Shown here: one piece after another, positions 7,002-16,150 of the stretch | Layout of the letters: every line of letters begins with the position of its first letter | Position numbering within the stretch: the first letter of the stretch is position 1 | Assembly: GCA_947625255.1 (NCBI GenBank) | Contig: CANQNT010000025.1 | Coordinates: 1-47,490 of the forward strand | Source: an uncultured Acetatifactor sp. | GTDB lineage: Bacteria; Bacillota; Clostridia; Lachnospirales; Lachnospiraceae | Direction of reading: 5' to 3' | Length of the DNA: 47,490 nt | Notes under the pieces: model-generated | Told to the model about the DNA's origin: nothing | The model's database searches: none | What the model saw: the letters and a program-made list of their open reading frames with translations, nothing else | Program-made: the position numbers and the translations under genes

Positions 7002-8334
7002 CAGTCAGTTGTCACAAGAGGATAAAAGAGAATTTCGGAGAAAGCGCAGGCAGAGGAACCAGATCGCGGCGTATTTATTATTATTGCTGATCATAGGGCT
7101 GGTGGCGGCTGGAATTGTCTGTGGAGTCCGTTTTTATACACAATATCGGGAAACGGCAGCGCATCAGGAGCTGCCGGACGAAAGCAGTGTCATTGGAGAT
7201 ATGCTTGGGTCGGAGCCTCCCCTGGAGGTGGGGCAGGAAACGTTATCGTCCGGGCCGGAGACAGAGCCGCAGCCTACTCCGGAAGAGCTTTTTGAGGAGA
7301 TGATCGAGGAACGGATCGCGGAGATGTCCCTGGAGGATAAGGTCGCCGGATTGTTCTGGGTGACTCCGGAGAACATTACGGGAGTGAATACCGCCGTGCA
7401 GGCAGGGGACGGAACCAGGGAGGCCCTGGAGCGTTACGCCGTGGGCGGAATCATTTATTATAGCAAGAATATTCGTTCCAAGGAGCAATTGACGGAGATG
7501 ATTTCCAATACCAGACAGTTTTCCCGTTATCCCCTTTTGTTTGGTGTGATGGAAGAGGGAGGCAGTGTCAACAATGTAGCGGAAAAAGGATTGGCGGAGA
7601 AGGCGGCTTCCGCTCAGGAGATTGGTCAAAGCGGGGACCCGGCGAATGCCTATCAGGCGGGAAACGCGATTGGCGCTTATCTGTCGGAGTTGGGCTTTGA
7701 CGTGGATTTTGCCCCGGTGGCGGATTTGGCGGACGTGGAGCGCAGCGTGATGCAGAAAAGGGCTTACGGCGCGGATGCGGCGACAGTGTCGCCTTTTGTG
7801 GTCAATATGATACAGGGGCTGGAAAGCCAGGGAATCACTTCATGTCTGAAGCATTTTCCAGGAATGGGAAGCACCAGGGACGATACCCACAAGGGACTTA
7901 CTGTCCTGGACAGAACCGCGGAAGAATTTCGAGCGGAAGAGTTTGCGGTATTTCAGTCCGCAATCGATGCGGGAGCGGAGATCATTATGGTGGGGCATGC
8001 GGCCGCGCCGGCGCTCACGGGCGATAATACGCCCTGCAGTATGTCGGAAGTGGTAGTAACGGATATTTTGCGTAATGAGCTGGGGTTCCAAGGGGTGATT
8101 ATTTCCGATGAGATGAACATGACGGCGATTTCCGATTATTATGAGGCGGATGACGCGGCGATTCGCGCGCTGCGTGCGGGCTGTGACATGATTTTGATGC
8201 CGGATGATTTTGAATTGGCTTATAATGGGGTACTGGGGGCGGTTCAGTCGGGCGTAATCTCCGAAGAAAGGATTAATGACGCATTGCGCAGAGTTTATCG
8301 GATTAAGCTTGCTGATCAGATGCCGGAAGCCTGA
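6991..8334 (+). CDS. Membrane-anchored GH3 beta-N-acetylhexosaminidase (NagZ-like)
   Basis: ATG 6991 is chosen because GAGGAA (6978-6983) lies 7 nt before it; ATG 6976 has no clear site. The 447-residue product has a basic N-terminus, one membrane helix (about 26-46), a Ser/Pro/Glu-rich linker, then a GH3 N-terminal barrel ending at the C-terminus, as in NagZ. The signature KHFPGMGSTRDDTHKGL (about 287-303) carries the NagZ-type catalytic Asp/His loop, and ISDEMNM is the nucleophile region. It should trim N-acetylglucosamine from peptidoglycan or other glycans outside the cell. The standalone gene has its own promoter. The N-terminus may extend to 6960 if a one-base shift is corrected. Confidence 0.85.
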   Translation: MENDSQLSQEDKREFRRKRRQRNQIAAYLLLLLIIGLVAAGIVCGVRFYTQYRETAAHQELPDESSVIGDMLGSEPPLEVGQETLSSGPETEPQPTPEELFEEMIEERIAEMSLEDKVAGLFWVTPENITGVNTAVQAGDGTREALERYAVGGIIYYSKNIRSKEQLTEMISNTRQFSRYPLLFGVMEEGGSVNNVAEKGLAEKAASAQEIGQSGDPANAYQAGNAIGAYLSELGFDVDFAPVADLADVERSVMQKRAYGADAATVSPFVVNMIQGLESQGITSCLKHFPGMGSTRDDTHKGLTVLDRTAEEFRAEEFAVFQSAIDAGAEIIMVGHAAAPALTGDNTPCSMSEVVVTDILRNELGFQGVIISDEMNMTAISDYYEADDAAIRALRAGCDMILMPDDFELAYNGVLGAVQSGVISEERINDALRRVYRIKLADQMPEA

Positions 8335-8370
8335 CGGAATCCAGAAAGGATTCTAAAAAGGATTTGGTTC

Positions 8371-8411
8371 GAAAAATGGCGGGAATTTCCTCCTGTGGGA
8401 ATCCCGCCATT
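8371..8411 (-). terminator. Terminator of the tRNA-Gly transcript
   Basis: A 10-bp stem (8375-8384 with 8402-8411) has the loop side toward TCCTGTGG. On the minus strand it is followed by TTTTT (8372-8376 complement), so it fits the tRNA. It may also stop reading from the GH3 gene on the other strand. Confidence 0.75.
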
Positions 8412-8431
8412 AAATTTGCAGCAATAAAAAA

Positions 8432-8503
<72 letters not shown>

Positions 8504-8536
8504 ATACAAAATTATCATATCTTACGGACAACTAAT

Positions 8537-8565
8537 ACTATACTATAACTTTTTTGAAATGTCAA
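8537..8565 (-). promoter_or_regulatory. Promoter of tRNA-Gly
   Basis: On the minus strand TTGACA (8560-8565) and TATAGT (8537-8542) are 17 nt apart, placing the transcript start about 25 nt before the mature tRNA end. Confidence 0.8.
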
Positions 8566-8647
8566 TAAATAAATATTACTTCTTTTCACAGAATTTTCAG
8601 TTAACTTGGGATGAAATAGATTCTCTCTTTTGATGAATAAAATAGAA

Positions 8648-8675
8648 TTGACTTCTTGCTCAAAGATGTTATACT
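8648..8675 (+). promoter_or_regulatory. Promoter of the MFS gene
   Basis: TTGACT (8648-8653), a 16-nt spacer and TATACT (8670-8675), with an extended -10 TG at 8667-8668. The start should fall near 8682, giving a leader of about 40 nt. Confidence 0.72.
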
Positions 8676-8722
8676 AAGCATACGCGGTTTGAGAGGTAAG
8701 GAGGGCGTTTCGCGCAATTGAT

Positions 8723-9928
8723 ATGACACAGGAAAATCGATATAATCGGACGATCTATGCATGTTTCGTGGGATACATCGTGCAGGCGGTGGTAAATAAT
8801 TTCGTCCCGTTGTTGTTTTTGACCTTTCATAGTACGTATGGGATTTCTCTGGACAGGATTACCTTGCTGGTGACGTTCAATTTCGGGATCCAGCTTCTCG
8901 TGGATCTCTTCAGTGTGAAATTCGTGGACCGTATCGGCTATCGGACGTGTATGGTGGCGGCCCATGTGTTTGCCGTGATCGGGATTCTGGGGCTGACGTT
9001 CCTGCCGGAAGTGATGCCGGATCCGTTTCTGGGGTTATTGCTGGCAGTGGCCCTTTACGCCTTGGGAGGAGGCTTGTTGGAAGTATTGGTAAGTCCTATT
9101 GTGGAGGCCTGCCCTACGAAGCGTAAGGAGGCGGCCATGAGTCTTTTGCATTCCTTTTATTGTTGGGGACATGTGGGCGTGGTCCTTCTTTCCACCCTCT
9201 ATTTTACTGTTTTTGGGATTGAGAACTGGAAGTATCTGGCATTTGTATGGGCGCTGATTCCTGCCTGCAACGCGGTGGTTTTTCTTAAAGTGCCGATTGC
9301 GGAACTGATCGAAGGGGGAGAACGGGGACTGACCCTGGGAGAACTGGTGAAGAGCCGTCTGTTTTGGATCATGATGCTCCTGATGGTCTGTGCCGGTGCC
9401 TGCGAGCAGGGGGTGAGCCAATGGGCCTCCGCGTTCGCGGAGATGGGTCTGGGCGTGAGCAAGACGGTGGGAGATCTGGCAGGGCCTCTGTTTTTCGCGG
9501 TGCTGATGGGGTTGTCCAGGGTCTTTTATGGGAAATACAGTGAAAAGATTCCGTTGGAGAGGTTTTTGGTGTTCAGCGGTCTGCTTTGTCTGGGCAGTTA
9601 TCTGCTGTCTTCCTTGTCCGCGATTCCTGTGCTGAGTCTGCTGGGGTGTGGTTTGTGCGGCCTGTCCGTGGGGATTTTATGGCCGGGAACAATCAGTATG
9701 GCGTCGTCCGGCATCCGGGGCGGTGGTACGGCCATGTTCGCGCTTCTGGCGCTGGCGGGAGACTTAGGGTGTTCCGGCGGGCCTACGTTCGTAGGGCTGG
9801 TATCCGGTGCGCTGGGGGATGATTTAAAAAAGGGAATTCTGGCCGGCGCGGTATTCCCGGTGCTTCTTTTATTGGGACTTTGGCTGCGCAGGAGAACGGC
9901 GGGCGCTTATGAGAACAGGGCGTCTTAG
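8723..9928 (+). CDS. Major facilitator superfamily transporter
   Basis: The 401-residue product shows about twelve hydrophobic helices and a loop DRIGYRTCM between helices 2 and 3 matching the MFS motif A position. It resembles the fucose-permease/sugar-exporter branch, but the substrate cannot be read from sequence. The ribosome site AAGGAGGG (8698-8705) lies 17 nt before ATG 8723, which is unusually far. An in-frame ATT at 8717 would give 11 nt, so a rare ATT start adding two residues is possible. The stop overlaps the stop of the convergent acyltransferase gene by 3 nt. It is transcribed from its own promoter and is not in an operon. Confidence 0.85.
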   Translation: MTQENRYNRTIYACFVGYIVQAVVNNFVPLLFLTFHSTYGISLDRITLLVTFNFGIQLLVDLFSVKFVDRIGYRTCMVAAHVFAVIGILGLTFLPEVMPDPFLGLLLAVALYALGGGLLEVLVSPIVEACPTKRKEAAMSLLHSFYCWGHVGVVLLSTLYFTVFGIENWKYLAFVWALIPACNAVVFLKVPIAELIEGGERGLTLGELVKSRLFWIMMLLMVCAGACEQGVSQWASAFAEMGLGVSKTVGDLAGPLFFAVLMGLSRVFYGKYSEKIPLERFLVFSGLLCLGSYLLSSLSAIPVLSLLGCGLCGLSVGILWPGTISMASSGIRGGGTAMFALLALAGDLGCSGGPTFVGLVSGALGDDLKKGILAGAVFPVLLLLGLWLRRRTAGAYENRAS

Positions 9929-10959
9929 CGGGGTAGAAGCATTTTTTTCAGCCAGGAGGTCAGGTGTTTTTCAATGAAATCCCAGGCGATAAGCGCCAGA
10001 ACGGTGACGATCAGCAGGCAGACCGGGAGGCCGGCCAGGGAGGCGGGTCTGGCCGTGGAGAAGTCAAAGACCCTGCGGTCTAAGAACATGACCGGATAAT
10101 AGTGGATGAGATAAATGGAAAAACTGATATCGCCCAGACGTACCAGGGGCGCAGGCGTTTTGTGGCACAGGCCGAAGAGGAAAGCGGCCAGCAGAATGCA
10201 GAACGCGGGTAGGCCCCACAAGAGCGGCCTACGGAAACCAAGGATGTTGATGGCAGGCTTGGTGGCGATCAATAGTGTTATTAGGATGGCGCTGACGCAA
10301 AGACAGAGTGCGGCGGCGCCATTTCTTTGGCGCATGGATGCCACGGGGGATGACTTGTCATATAGGAATCTGGCGATTTCATAGCTGAGGATTCCCAGGG
10401 CGAATTCCAGCATGACGGGATCGCCATAGAACCGCAGGGGCGGGAAAGAGGAGCGGCTTAGCTGGGCGGCCAGCACCACGCCCAATAACAGGGCGCTGCA
10501 GAGGGCGCCCCGCCACTTTCTGCTGATATGGTAGGAAATCCAGAATAATAGATAGAAGAACATTTCACAGTTTACTGTCCATCCAATGCGATAGATGGGC
10601 TGCAGAACGCCTCCGCCTATATCAAAGGGGAGGAACAAGAGACTTTGTATCAGCTGCAGCGGATCTGCCGAAGACTGTTCGAACATAGAGGGAAAGAGCA
10701 GCAGCAGTCCAAAGGTCCCCAGAGTCATCAGATAGTAAAAGGGAAGAATACGAATCAGACGCTTGCGGAAAAAGCAGGAAGTGTCCTTATGCGTGGTAAA
10801 CATCATCATAAAGCCGCTGATGCAGAAAAAGATGTCCACGCCGAAGGCTCCGCAGCTTAAAAACCGGACATGCTCCAAAACCACCAGAACCGCGGCGATT
10901 CCCCGCAGCGCCTGGATACTGTCAAACCGATTGTCATGAAAATCTTTTCCGGTGGGCAT
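9925..10959 (-). CDS. Acyltransferase family 3 (OafA/YrhL-like) membrane protein
   Basis: ATG at 10959 is chosen because AAGGAG lies 7-8 nt before it on the minus strand. Upstream in-frame codons give a non-conserved extension that crosses the promoter. The 344-residue product begins with RFDSIQALRGIAAVLVVLEHV, the characteristic start of the family with the helix-1 Arg and His, followed by about ten membrane helices. Members O-acetylate sugars of cell-wall or exported polysaccharide at the membrane. The gene is convergent with the MFS gene and the last codons overlap. It is monocistronic; the acceptor is unknown. Confidence 0.87.
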   Translation of the reverse strand: MPTGKDFHDNRFDSIQALRGIAAVLVVLEHVRFLSCGAFGVDIFFCISGFMMMFTTHKDTSCFFRKRLIRILPFYYLMTLGTFGLLLLFPSMFEQSSADPLQLIQSLLFLPFDIGGGVLQPIYRIGWTVNCEMFFYLLFWISYHISRKWRGALCSALLLGVVLAAQLSRSSFPPLRFYGDPVMLEFALGILSYEIARFLYDKSSPVASMRQRNGAAALCLCVSAILITLLIATKPAINILGFRRPLLWGLPAFCILLAAFLFGLCHKTPAPLVRLGDISFSIYLIHYYPVMFLDRRVFDFSTARPASLAGLPVCLLIVTVLALIAWDFIEKHLTSWLKKMLLPR

Positions 10960-10999
10960 ATTGGTTCTCCTTACAATAGAGGTGGTAGATAGTAAAGAA

Positions 11000-11028
11000 A
11001 GTATAGCACGTTTTGTCCGCGATGAAAA
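11000..11028 (-). promoter_or_regulatory. Promoter of the acyltransferase gene
   Basis: On the minus strand TTTTCA (11023-11028), a 17-nt spacer, and TATACT (11000-11005) preceded by an extended TGC. It lies about 40 nt upstream of the chosen ATG and excludes the longer ORF start. Confidence 0.65.
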
Positions 11029-11053
11029 GGGGAGCGGGGGATAAAAACGCACC

Positions 11054-11082
11054 TTGCGAAAACCGGCCGGTCATGATAAGAT
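11054..11082 (+). promoter_or_regulatory. Promoter of the ABC exporter gene
   Basis: TTGCGA (11054-11059), a 17-nt spacer and TAAGAT (11077-11082). It gives a short leader before the AAAGGAGAA ribosome site. Confidence 0.55.
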
Positions 11083-11109
11083 ATACCTATCGGGAAAGGA
11101 GAACTCCAT

Positions 11110-12870
11110 ATGGAATCCAGACAATATTCCTCCGCAGAGCTCCTGCGGAGGTTTGCGCCGTATTTCAAAAATTATCTCGGTACTCTGTGCATGGATCTGT
11201 TCTGTGCGTCTCTGACGACAATCTGTGAGCTGGTGCTGCCTCTGATCATGCGCTATATTACCAATGAGGGTCTGCGGGATCTGGCGGCCTTGTCGGTCCG
11301 CACGGTAGGGGGCCTGGGACTGCTTTATCTGGCTCTGCGGGTGCTGGATTGTATTGCCAGTTATTACATGGCGGACATGGGTCATGTGATGGGCGCAAAG
11401 ATCGAGACGGATATGCGGCGGGACGCGTATAAGCATCTTCAGCAGCTTTCCAATACATATTATAATAACACCAAGGTTGGTCAGATCATGGGTCGTATTA
11501 CCAATGACCTTTTTGACGTGACGGAATTTGCCCACCACTGTCCGGAGGAATTTTTCATCGCGGGGATTAAGACCTTGATCTCGTTTATCATTCTGGCCCG
11601 GATCAATCTGCCCTTGACGATCCTGATTTTTCTTTTTGTGCCGATCATGTGTGTCGTCTGTATGATTCTGAATTTTCGTCAGCGCAGCGCTTTCCGCAAG
11701 CAGCGCAACCAGATCGGTGAGCTGAACGCCAGAATTGAGGATAGTCTTTTAGGGCAAAAGGTGGTCAAGGCATTTACCAATGAAGGCGTGGAAGAAAGTA
11801 AATTCGAGGTCGATAACGGGATTTTTCTGGACATAAAACGGGAAACTTATAAGTACATGGCTCTTTTCCAGACATCCGTGAAGATGTTTGACGGTCTGAT
11901 GTATTTAACCGTGGTGGTGGCAGGCGGAGTGTTCATGATCCGCGGGCTTATCGAACCGGGCGACCTGGTGGCTTACATGATGTATGTTTCCACCCTGATC
12001 GCCACCATCCGACGCATCATCGAGTTCGCCGAGCAGTTCCAGCGGGGCATGACGGGCATTGAGCGGTTTTTGCAGATCATTGACGCGGATATTGAGATTT
12101 TCGATGAGCCGGACGCGGTGGAGCTGCGCAATCCCAAGGGCGATATCACGTTCCATGACGTGAGTTTCGAATATCCGGATGATCATAACAGGGTTTTAAC
12201 CAATCTCAATCTCTCCATCAGGGCGGGAGAAAAGGTGGCCATCGTGGGGCCGTCAGGCGGAGGGAAGACGACCCTTTGCAGTCTGATTCCAAGGTTTTAC
12301 GATGTGACCAGGGGGACGATCACGCTGGATGGGGAGGATATCAGGCATTTTACGTTGAAGAGTCTGCGGGGCAATATCGGAATCGTGCAGCAGGATGTTT
12401 ATCTTTTTTCGGGAACGATATTTGACAATATCGTATATGGACGGCCCGGCGCTGCCATGGAGGAAGTGGTGGACGCGGCCAAACGTGCCGGCGCTCATGA
12501 ATTTATCCTGGGATTAAAAGATGGTTATAACACTTATGTGGGAGAAAGAGGCGTGAAGCTTTCCGGGGGACAGAAGCAGCGTATCAGCATTGCCCGTGTC
12601 TTTCTGAAAAATCCGCCCATCATTATTTTGGACGAAGCCACTTCCGCTCTGGATAATGAGAGTGAGTTTGCGGTGGCGCAGTCGCTGTCCCGTCTGGCGG
12701 AGGGGCGCACGACACTGACCATTGCCCATCGCTTGTCCAGTATCCGGAATTCGGACCGGATTCTGGTGCTGACGGAGGACGGAATTCAGGAGGAAGGGAA
12801 TCACGATCAATTGATCGCGCAAAAAGGAATCTATTATCAATTTTATGAAATGGCGAATCGCCTGAAGTAA
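11110..12870 (+). CDS. ABC exporter, fused permease and ATPase (type IV / MsbA-like)
   Basis: The 586-residue product has six membrane helices (about 20-320) followed by a nucleotide-binding domain. Walker A is GPSGGGKTT (about 381-389), the signature LSGGQKQRISIAR and the Walker B run ILDEATSALD are all canonical, so it probably works as a homodimer with two active sites. The start ATG has AAAGGAGAA 7 nt before it. Substrate cannot be deduced; lipids, peptides or drugs are typical. The next gene starts 11 nt after the stop, so the two are probably co-transcribed, although they share no obvious function. Confidence 0.9.
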   Translation: MESRQYSSAELLRRFAPYFKNYLGTLCMDLFCASLTTICELVLPLIMRYITNEGLRDLAALSVRTVGGLGLLYLALRVLDCIASYYMADMGHVMGAKIETDMRRDAYKHLQQLSNTYYNNTKVGQIMGRITNDLFDVTEFAHHCPEEFFIAGIKTLISFIILARINLPLTILIFLFVPIMCVVCMILNFRQRSAFRKQRNQIGELNARIEDSLLGQKVVKAFTNEGVEESKFEVDNGIFLDIKRETYKYMALFQTSVKMFDGLMYLTVVVAGGVFMIRGLIEPGDLVAYMMYVSTLIATIRRIIEFAEQFQRGMTGIERFLQIIDADIEIFDEPDAVELRNPKGDITFHDVSFEYPDDHNRVLTNLNLSIRAGEKVAIVGPSGGGKTTLCSLIPRFYDVTRGTITLDGEDIRHFTLKSLRGNIGIVQQDVYLFSGTIFDNIVYGRPGAAMEEVVDAAKRAGAHEFILGLKDGYNTYVGERGVKLSGGQKQRISIARVFLKNPPIIILDEATSALDNESEFAVAQSLSRLAEGRTTLTIAHRLSSIRNSDRILVLTEDGIQEEGNHDQLIAQKGIYYQFYEMANRLK

Positions 12871-12881
12871 GGAGGGATTGC

Positions 12882-14483
12882 ATGAAGCTGACATTTATCG
12901 GGGCGGACCATGAGGTTACGGGAAGCTGCCATTATCTGGAAGCTGCCGGGAAGCATATTCTGGTGGATTATGGTATGGAGCAGGGCGTGAATGTCTTTGA
13001 AAACGTGCCGCTGCCTGTGGAGGAGCCGCTGATCGACTATGTATTTCTGACGCATGCCCATGTGGATCATTCGGGGATGCTGCCTCTGCTGTATGCCAGG
13101 GGCTTTCGCGGAAAGATTTATACGACGGAGGCTTCCGCCGATCTCTGCGGTATCATGCTTCGTGACTGTGCCCATATTCAGGCCATGGAGGCGGAATGGA
13201 AGAGCCGCAAGGGAAAAAGGAGCGGTGATCTGTCGGGACACGAGCCCCTTTACACCATGGAGGATTCGGAATGCGCCATTAGGAGCATTGTGCCCTGTGA
13301 TTATAACCAGATCGTGGAGGTCTGCGAGGGGGTGAAGATCCGTTTCACGGATATCGGCCATCTCTTAGGTTCTGCCAGCATCGAGGTCTGGCTGACGGAA
13401 GAGGGCCGCACGAAGAAAATCGTTTTTTCCGGAGATATCGGAAATCGGAACCAGCCGCTTCTGCGGGATCCCATTCCGACCAGCGAAGCGGATTATGTGG
13501 TCATGGAATCCACCTATGGCGACAGGCTGCATCCGGAGTCCCGGGAGGATTATGTGACGGAACTGGCGAGCATCCTGCAGGAGACCTTTGACCGGGGAGG
13601 CAATGTGATCATCCCTTCCTTTGCGGTGGGCAGGACCCAGGAGATGCTGTATTTCCTGCGTAAGATCAAGGTGGGAAAGCTGGTCAAGGGGCATGAGAAG
13701 TTTCCGGTGTACGTGGACAGTCCCATGGCGGTGAGCGCCACCAACATTTTTAACGAGAATCGTATGGAATGCTTTGATGAAGAAGCCATGGAGCTGGTGA
13801 AGCAGGGGATCAATCCCATTTCCTTTGGAGGCCTGAGGTTGGCTATTACCAGCGAGGAATCCAAGCAGATTAATTTTGATGAAACGCCCAAGGTGATTCT
13901 TTCCGCTTCCGGAATGTGTGAGGCGGGTCGCATCAGGCATCATTTAAAGCATAACTTGTGGAGGCCGGAATGCACCATTCTCTTTGTGGGCTATCAGTCC
14001 GTGGGCACCCTGGGCCGAGCCATCGTGGAAGGGGCCAGGGATGTGAAGCTTTTCGGGGAACCGATTCAGGTGCGGGCACAGATCAGGCAGCTGACGGGGC
14101 TGAGCGGTCACGCGGATAAAAACGGGCTGATCCAATGGGTTACCAGCTTTACCGAGAAGCCCAGAAAGGTTTTCGTGGTTCATGGGGAAGATCAGGCTTG
14201 TACCTCTTTCGCGGAATGTTTAAAGGTGGAATATGGGATCTCGGCCTATGCGCCTTATAGCGGTACCGTGTTTAATCTGCTGAGCGGCAGGCTGGAGTAC
14301 GAGGCACAGCCGATGCTTCTGAAGAAAAAGGCTCATCCTGCCTCCGGTGTTTATGCCAGACTCCTGGCGGCGGCACAGAGGCTTCTGGCAATTGTACAGA
14401 GAAGCGACGGAATGGCCAACAAGGACATGGCGAGATTTGCCGATCAGATTATCTCTATTTGTGACAAGATGGAGGATAAATAG
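12882..14483 (+). CDS. Metallo-beta-lactamase / beta-CASP ribonuclease-like protein
   Basis: The 533-residue product begins MKLTFIGADHEVTGSCHYL and carries the zinc motif HAHVDHSG (about 55-62), a second conserved GHLLGSASIE region and an aspartate in FSGDIG. Typical beta-CASP motifs follow, including ASGMCEAGRIRHHL, SGHADKNGL and VHGED. This architecture matches bacterial YSH1/CPSF-like exonucleases (ExoA_related), which act on RNA. Residues beyond about 450 form a poorly conserved tail. It has a clear AAGGAGGG ribosome site and follows the ABC exporter by 11 nt. The family is certain; RNA as substrate is inferred. Confidence 0.88.
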   Translation: MKLTFIGADHEVTGSCHYLEAAGKHILVDYGMEQGVNVFENVPLPVEEPLIDYVFLTHAHVDHSGMLPLLYARGFRGKIYTTEASADLCGIMLRDCAHIQAMEAEWKSRKGKRSGDLSGHEPLYTMEDSECAIRSIVPCDYNQIVEVCEGVKIRFTDIGHLLGSASIEVWLTEEGRTKKIVFSGDIGNRNQPLLRDPIPTSEADYVVMESTYGDRLHPESREDYVTELASILQETFDRGGNVIIPSFAVGRTQEMLYFLRKIKVGKLVKGHEKFPVYVDSPMAVSATNIFNENRMECFDEEAMELVKQGINPISFGGLRLAITSEESKQINFDETPKVILSASGMCEAGRIRHHLKHNLWRPECTILFVGYQSVGTLGRAIVEGARDVKLFGEPIQVRAQIRQLTGLSGHADKNGLIQWVTSFTEKPRKVFVVHGEDQACTSFAECLKVEYGISAYAPYSGTVFNLLSGRLEYEAQPMLLKKKAHPASGVYARLLAAAQRLLAIVQRSDGMANKDMARFADQIISICDKMEDK

Positions 14484-14604
14484 CGTAACGGGACACGCGT
14501 ACGCTGAAAGCATGGAGCCGGCGGATGGTGGAACTGAGGGCCGCCGCGGACGGAATGCCGCATGGAAACGGTGAAACACGGCTGAGATAAAGGAAGGAAA
14601 AAGG

Positions 14605-15453
14605 ATGAGTTACGCGGATAAGGTTTTTATTGAGATGTGCAGGGATATTCTGGAAAACGGCACGAGTACGGAGGGGGAAAAGGTACGTCCTCACTGGCCG
14701 GACGGCACGCCAGCTTATACGATCAAGAAGTTCGGGGTGGTGAACCGGTATGATCTGTCGAAAGAGTTCCCGATTATGACGCTGCGTCGCACGGCCTTGA
14801 AGCTGGCCACGGACGAGGTGCTTTGGATCTGGCAGAAGAAGTCCGATAACATCCGTGATTTGAACAGTCACATCTGGGACGAGTGGGCGGACGCGGACGG
14901 TTCCATCGGCAAGGCCTATGGCTACCAGCTGGGCGTGAAGCACCAGTACCGGGAAGGGATGATGGACCAGGTGGACCGTGTGATTTACGACCTGAAAAAC
15001 AATCCTTTCAGCCGTAGGATCCTGACCAACCTTTATGTGCATCAGGATCTGCATGAGATGAATCTGTATCCCTGCGCCTATAGTATGACCTTTAATGTGA
15101 CCCAGAAAAAGGGGGACGAGAAGCTGACGCTAAATGCCATCCTGAATCAGCGTTCCCAGGATGTTTTGACGGCAAACAACTGGAACGTGGTGCAATATGC
15201 CGTGTTAATGCATATGCTGGCACAGGTCTGTGATATGCGGGTGGGCGAGCTGGTACACGTTGTCGCGGATGCCCATATTTATGACAGACATATTCCCATT
15301 ATCAGGGAACTGATCACCAGGGAGCCCAAACCCGCTCCGGTCTTCTGGCTGAATCCGGAGATTCATGATTTCTATCAGTTTACCAAGGATGACGTGCGCG
15401 TGGAAAACTATGTGACCGGAGAGCAGATTCGGGATATTCCCATTGCGATATAA
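14605..15453 (+). CDS. thyA: Thymidylate synthase (divergent ThyA type)
   Basis: The 282-residue enzyme converts dUMP and methylene-tetrahydrofolate to dTMP. The phosphate-binding region FSRRI, the catalytic Cys in LYPCAYSMTF (about 153) and the dUMP-binding QRSQDVLTANNW and DRHIP regions are visible. Compared with the common ThyA motif PPCH and QRSxDxFLGxPFN, the His after the catalytic Cys and the LGxPFN block are replaced, so this belongs to a divergent branch. It is followed by the DHFR gene, which regenerates tetrahydrofolate from the dihydrofolate made here. The start is preceded by AAGGAAGG. The 121-nt gap before the gene has no clear promoter. Confidence 0.9.
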   Translation: MSYADKVFIEMCRDILENGTSTEGEKVRPHWPDGTPAYTIKKFGVVNRYDLSKEFPIMTLRRTALKLATDEVLWIWQKKSDNIRDLNSHIWDEWADADGSIGKAYGYQLGVKHQYREGMMDQVDRVIYDLKNNPFSRRILTNLYVHQDLHEMNLYPCAYSMTFNVTQKKGDEKLTLNAILNQRSQDVLTANNWNVVQYAVLMHMLAQVCDMRVGELVHVVADAHIYDRHIPIIRELITREPKPAPVFWLNPEIHDFYQFTKDDVRVENYVTGEQIRDIPIAI

Positions 15454-15556
15454 TGCGCCTGTATAAGACGTTTATCAGAAAAAAGAGAGGCATGGCAGGG
15501 CGATGTAGGGAGAGGAAATGGATGTTTTTACCTGCATGCATCGGAAAGAGGGATTT

Positions 15557-16060
15557 ATGAATATTATCGTGGCCGTGGACAGCAATTGGGCGATTGGATG
15601 CAGAAACCAGCTTTTGGTGCGCATTCCCAACGATCATAAGCATTTTCGGGAGGAGACGACCGGCAAGGTGGTGGTATTGGGCCGCAAGACCCTGGAGACC
15701 TTTCCGCAAGGCCTGCCTCTGAAGAACCGCACCAATATTATTTTAAGCTCAAATCCGCGTTATCAGGTCAAGGATGCCCTGGTGGTACATTCTGTTCCGG
15801 AGCTGATGGAGGAGCTTCGGCAGTATGAGGATGAGGATATCTATATCATCGGGGGCGAAAGCGTGTACAGGCAGTTGCTGCCGTATTGTAACGTGGCCCA
15901 TGTGACGAAAATCGACCATGCTTATCAGGCGGATACTTATTTTCCGAACCTTGATAAGGATGAGGGATGGCGGATTACGGCGGAAAGCGATGAACTGACC
16001 TATTTCGACATCCCTTATTCTTTTGTAAGGTATGAGAGAAAAAAGTGTCTTGACATTTGA
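15557..16060 (+). CDS. folA: Dihydrofolate reductase
   Basis: ATG 15557 is chosen over 15518 because the family starts directly with MNIIVAVDSNWAIG and GAGGGA lies 4-5 nt before it; the longer form adds 13 unrelated residues. The 167-residue length is normal. The active-site acidic residue in IPNDHKHF, the cofactor motif VVLGRKT(LE)TFP and the C-terminal IIGGESVY are visible. It reduces dihydrofolate with NADPH, partnering the thymidylate synthase upstream. The last codons contain the -35 box of the ilvE promoter. It probably shares the thyA transcript (103-nt gap). Confidence 0.95.
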   Translation: MNIIVAVDSNWAIGCRNQLLVRIPNDHKHFREETTGKVVVLGRKTLETFPQGLPLKNRTNIILSSNPRYQVKDALVVHSVPELMEELRQYEDEDIYIIGGESVYRQLLPYCNVAHVTKIDHAYQADTYFPNLDKDEGWRITAESDELTYFDIPYSFVRYERKKCLDI

Positions 16061-16078
16061 ATGGAATGGGTTGATAAT
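16050..16078 (+). promoter_or_regulatory. ilvE promoter overlapping the end of folA
   Basis: TTGACA (16050-16055) lies within the last codons of the reductase gene. After 17 nt, GATAAT (16073-16078) follows. The start near 16085 leaves a leader of about 65 nt with a small CGCG/CGCG hairpin before the ilvE ribosome site. Confidence 0.75.
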
Positions 16079-16150
16079 GGGGAAAACAAGGGATGTCGCG
16101 CTTCGCGGGTCATCTTTTATGAAAATAATAGAAGCAACAAAGGAGATATC

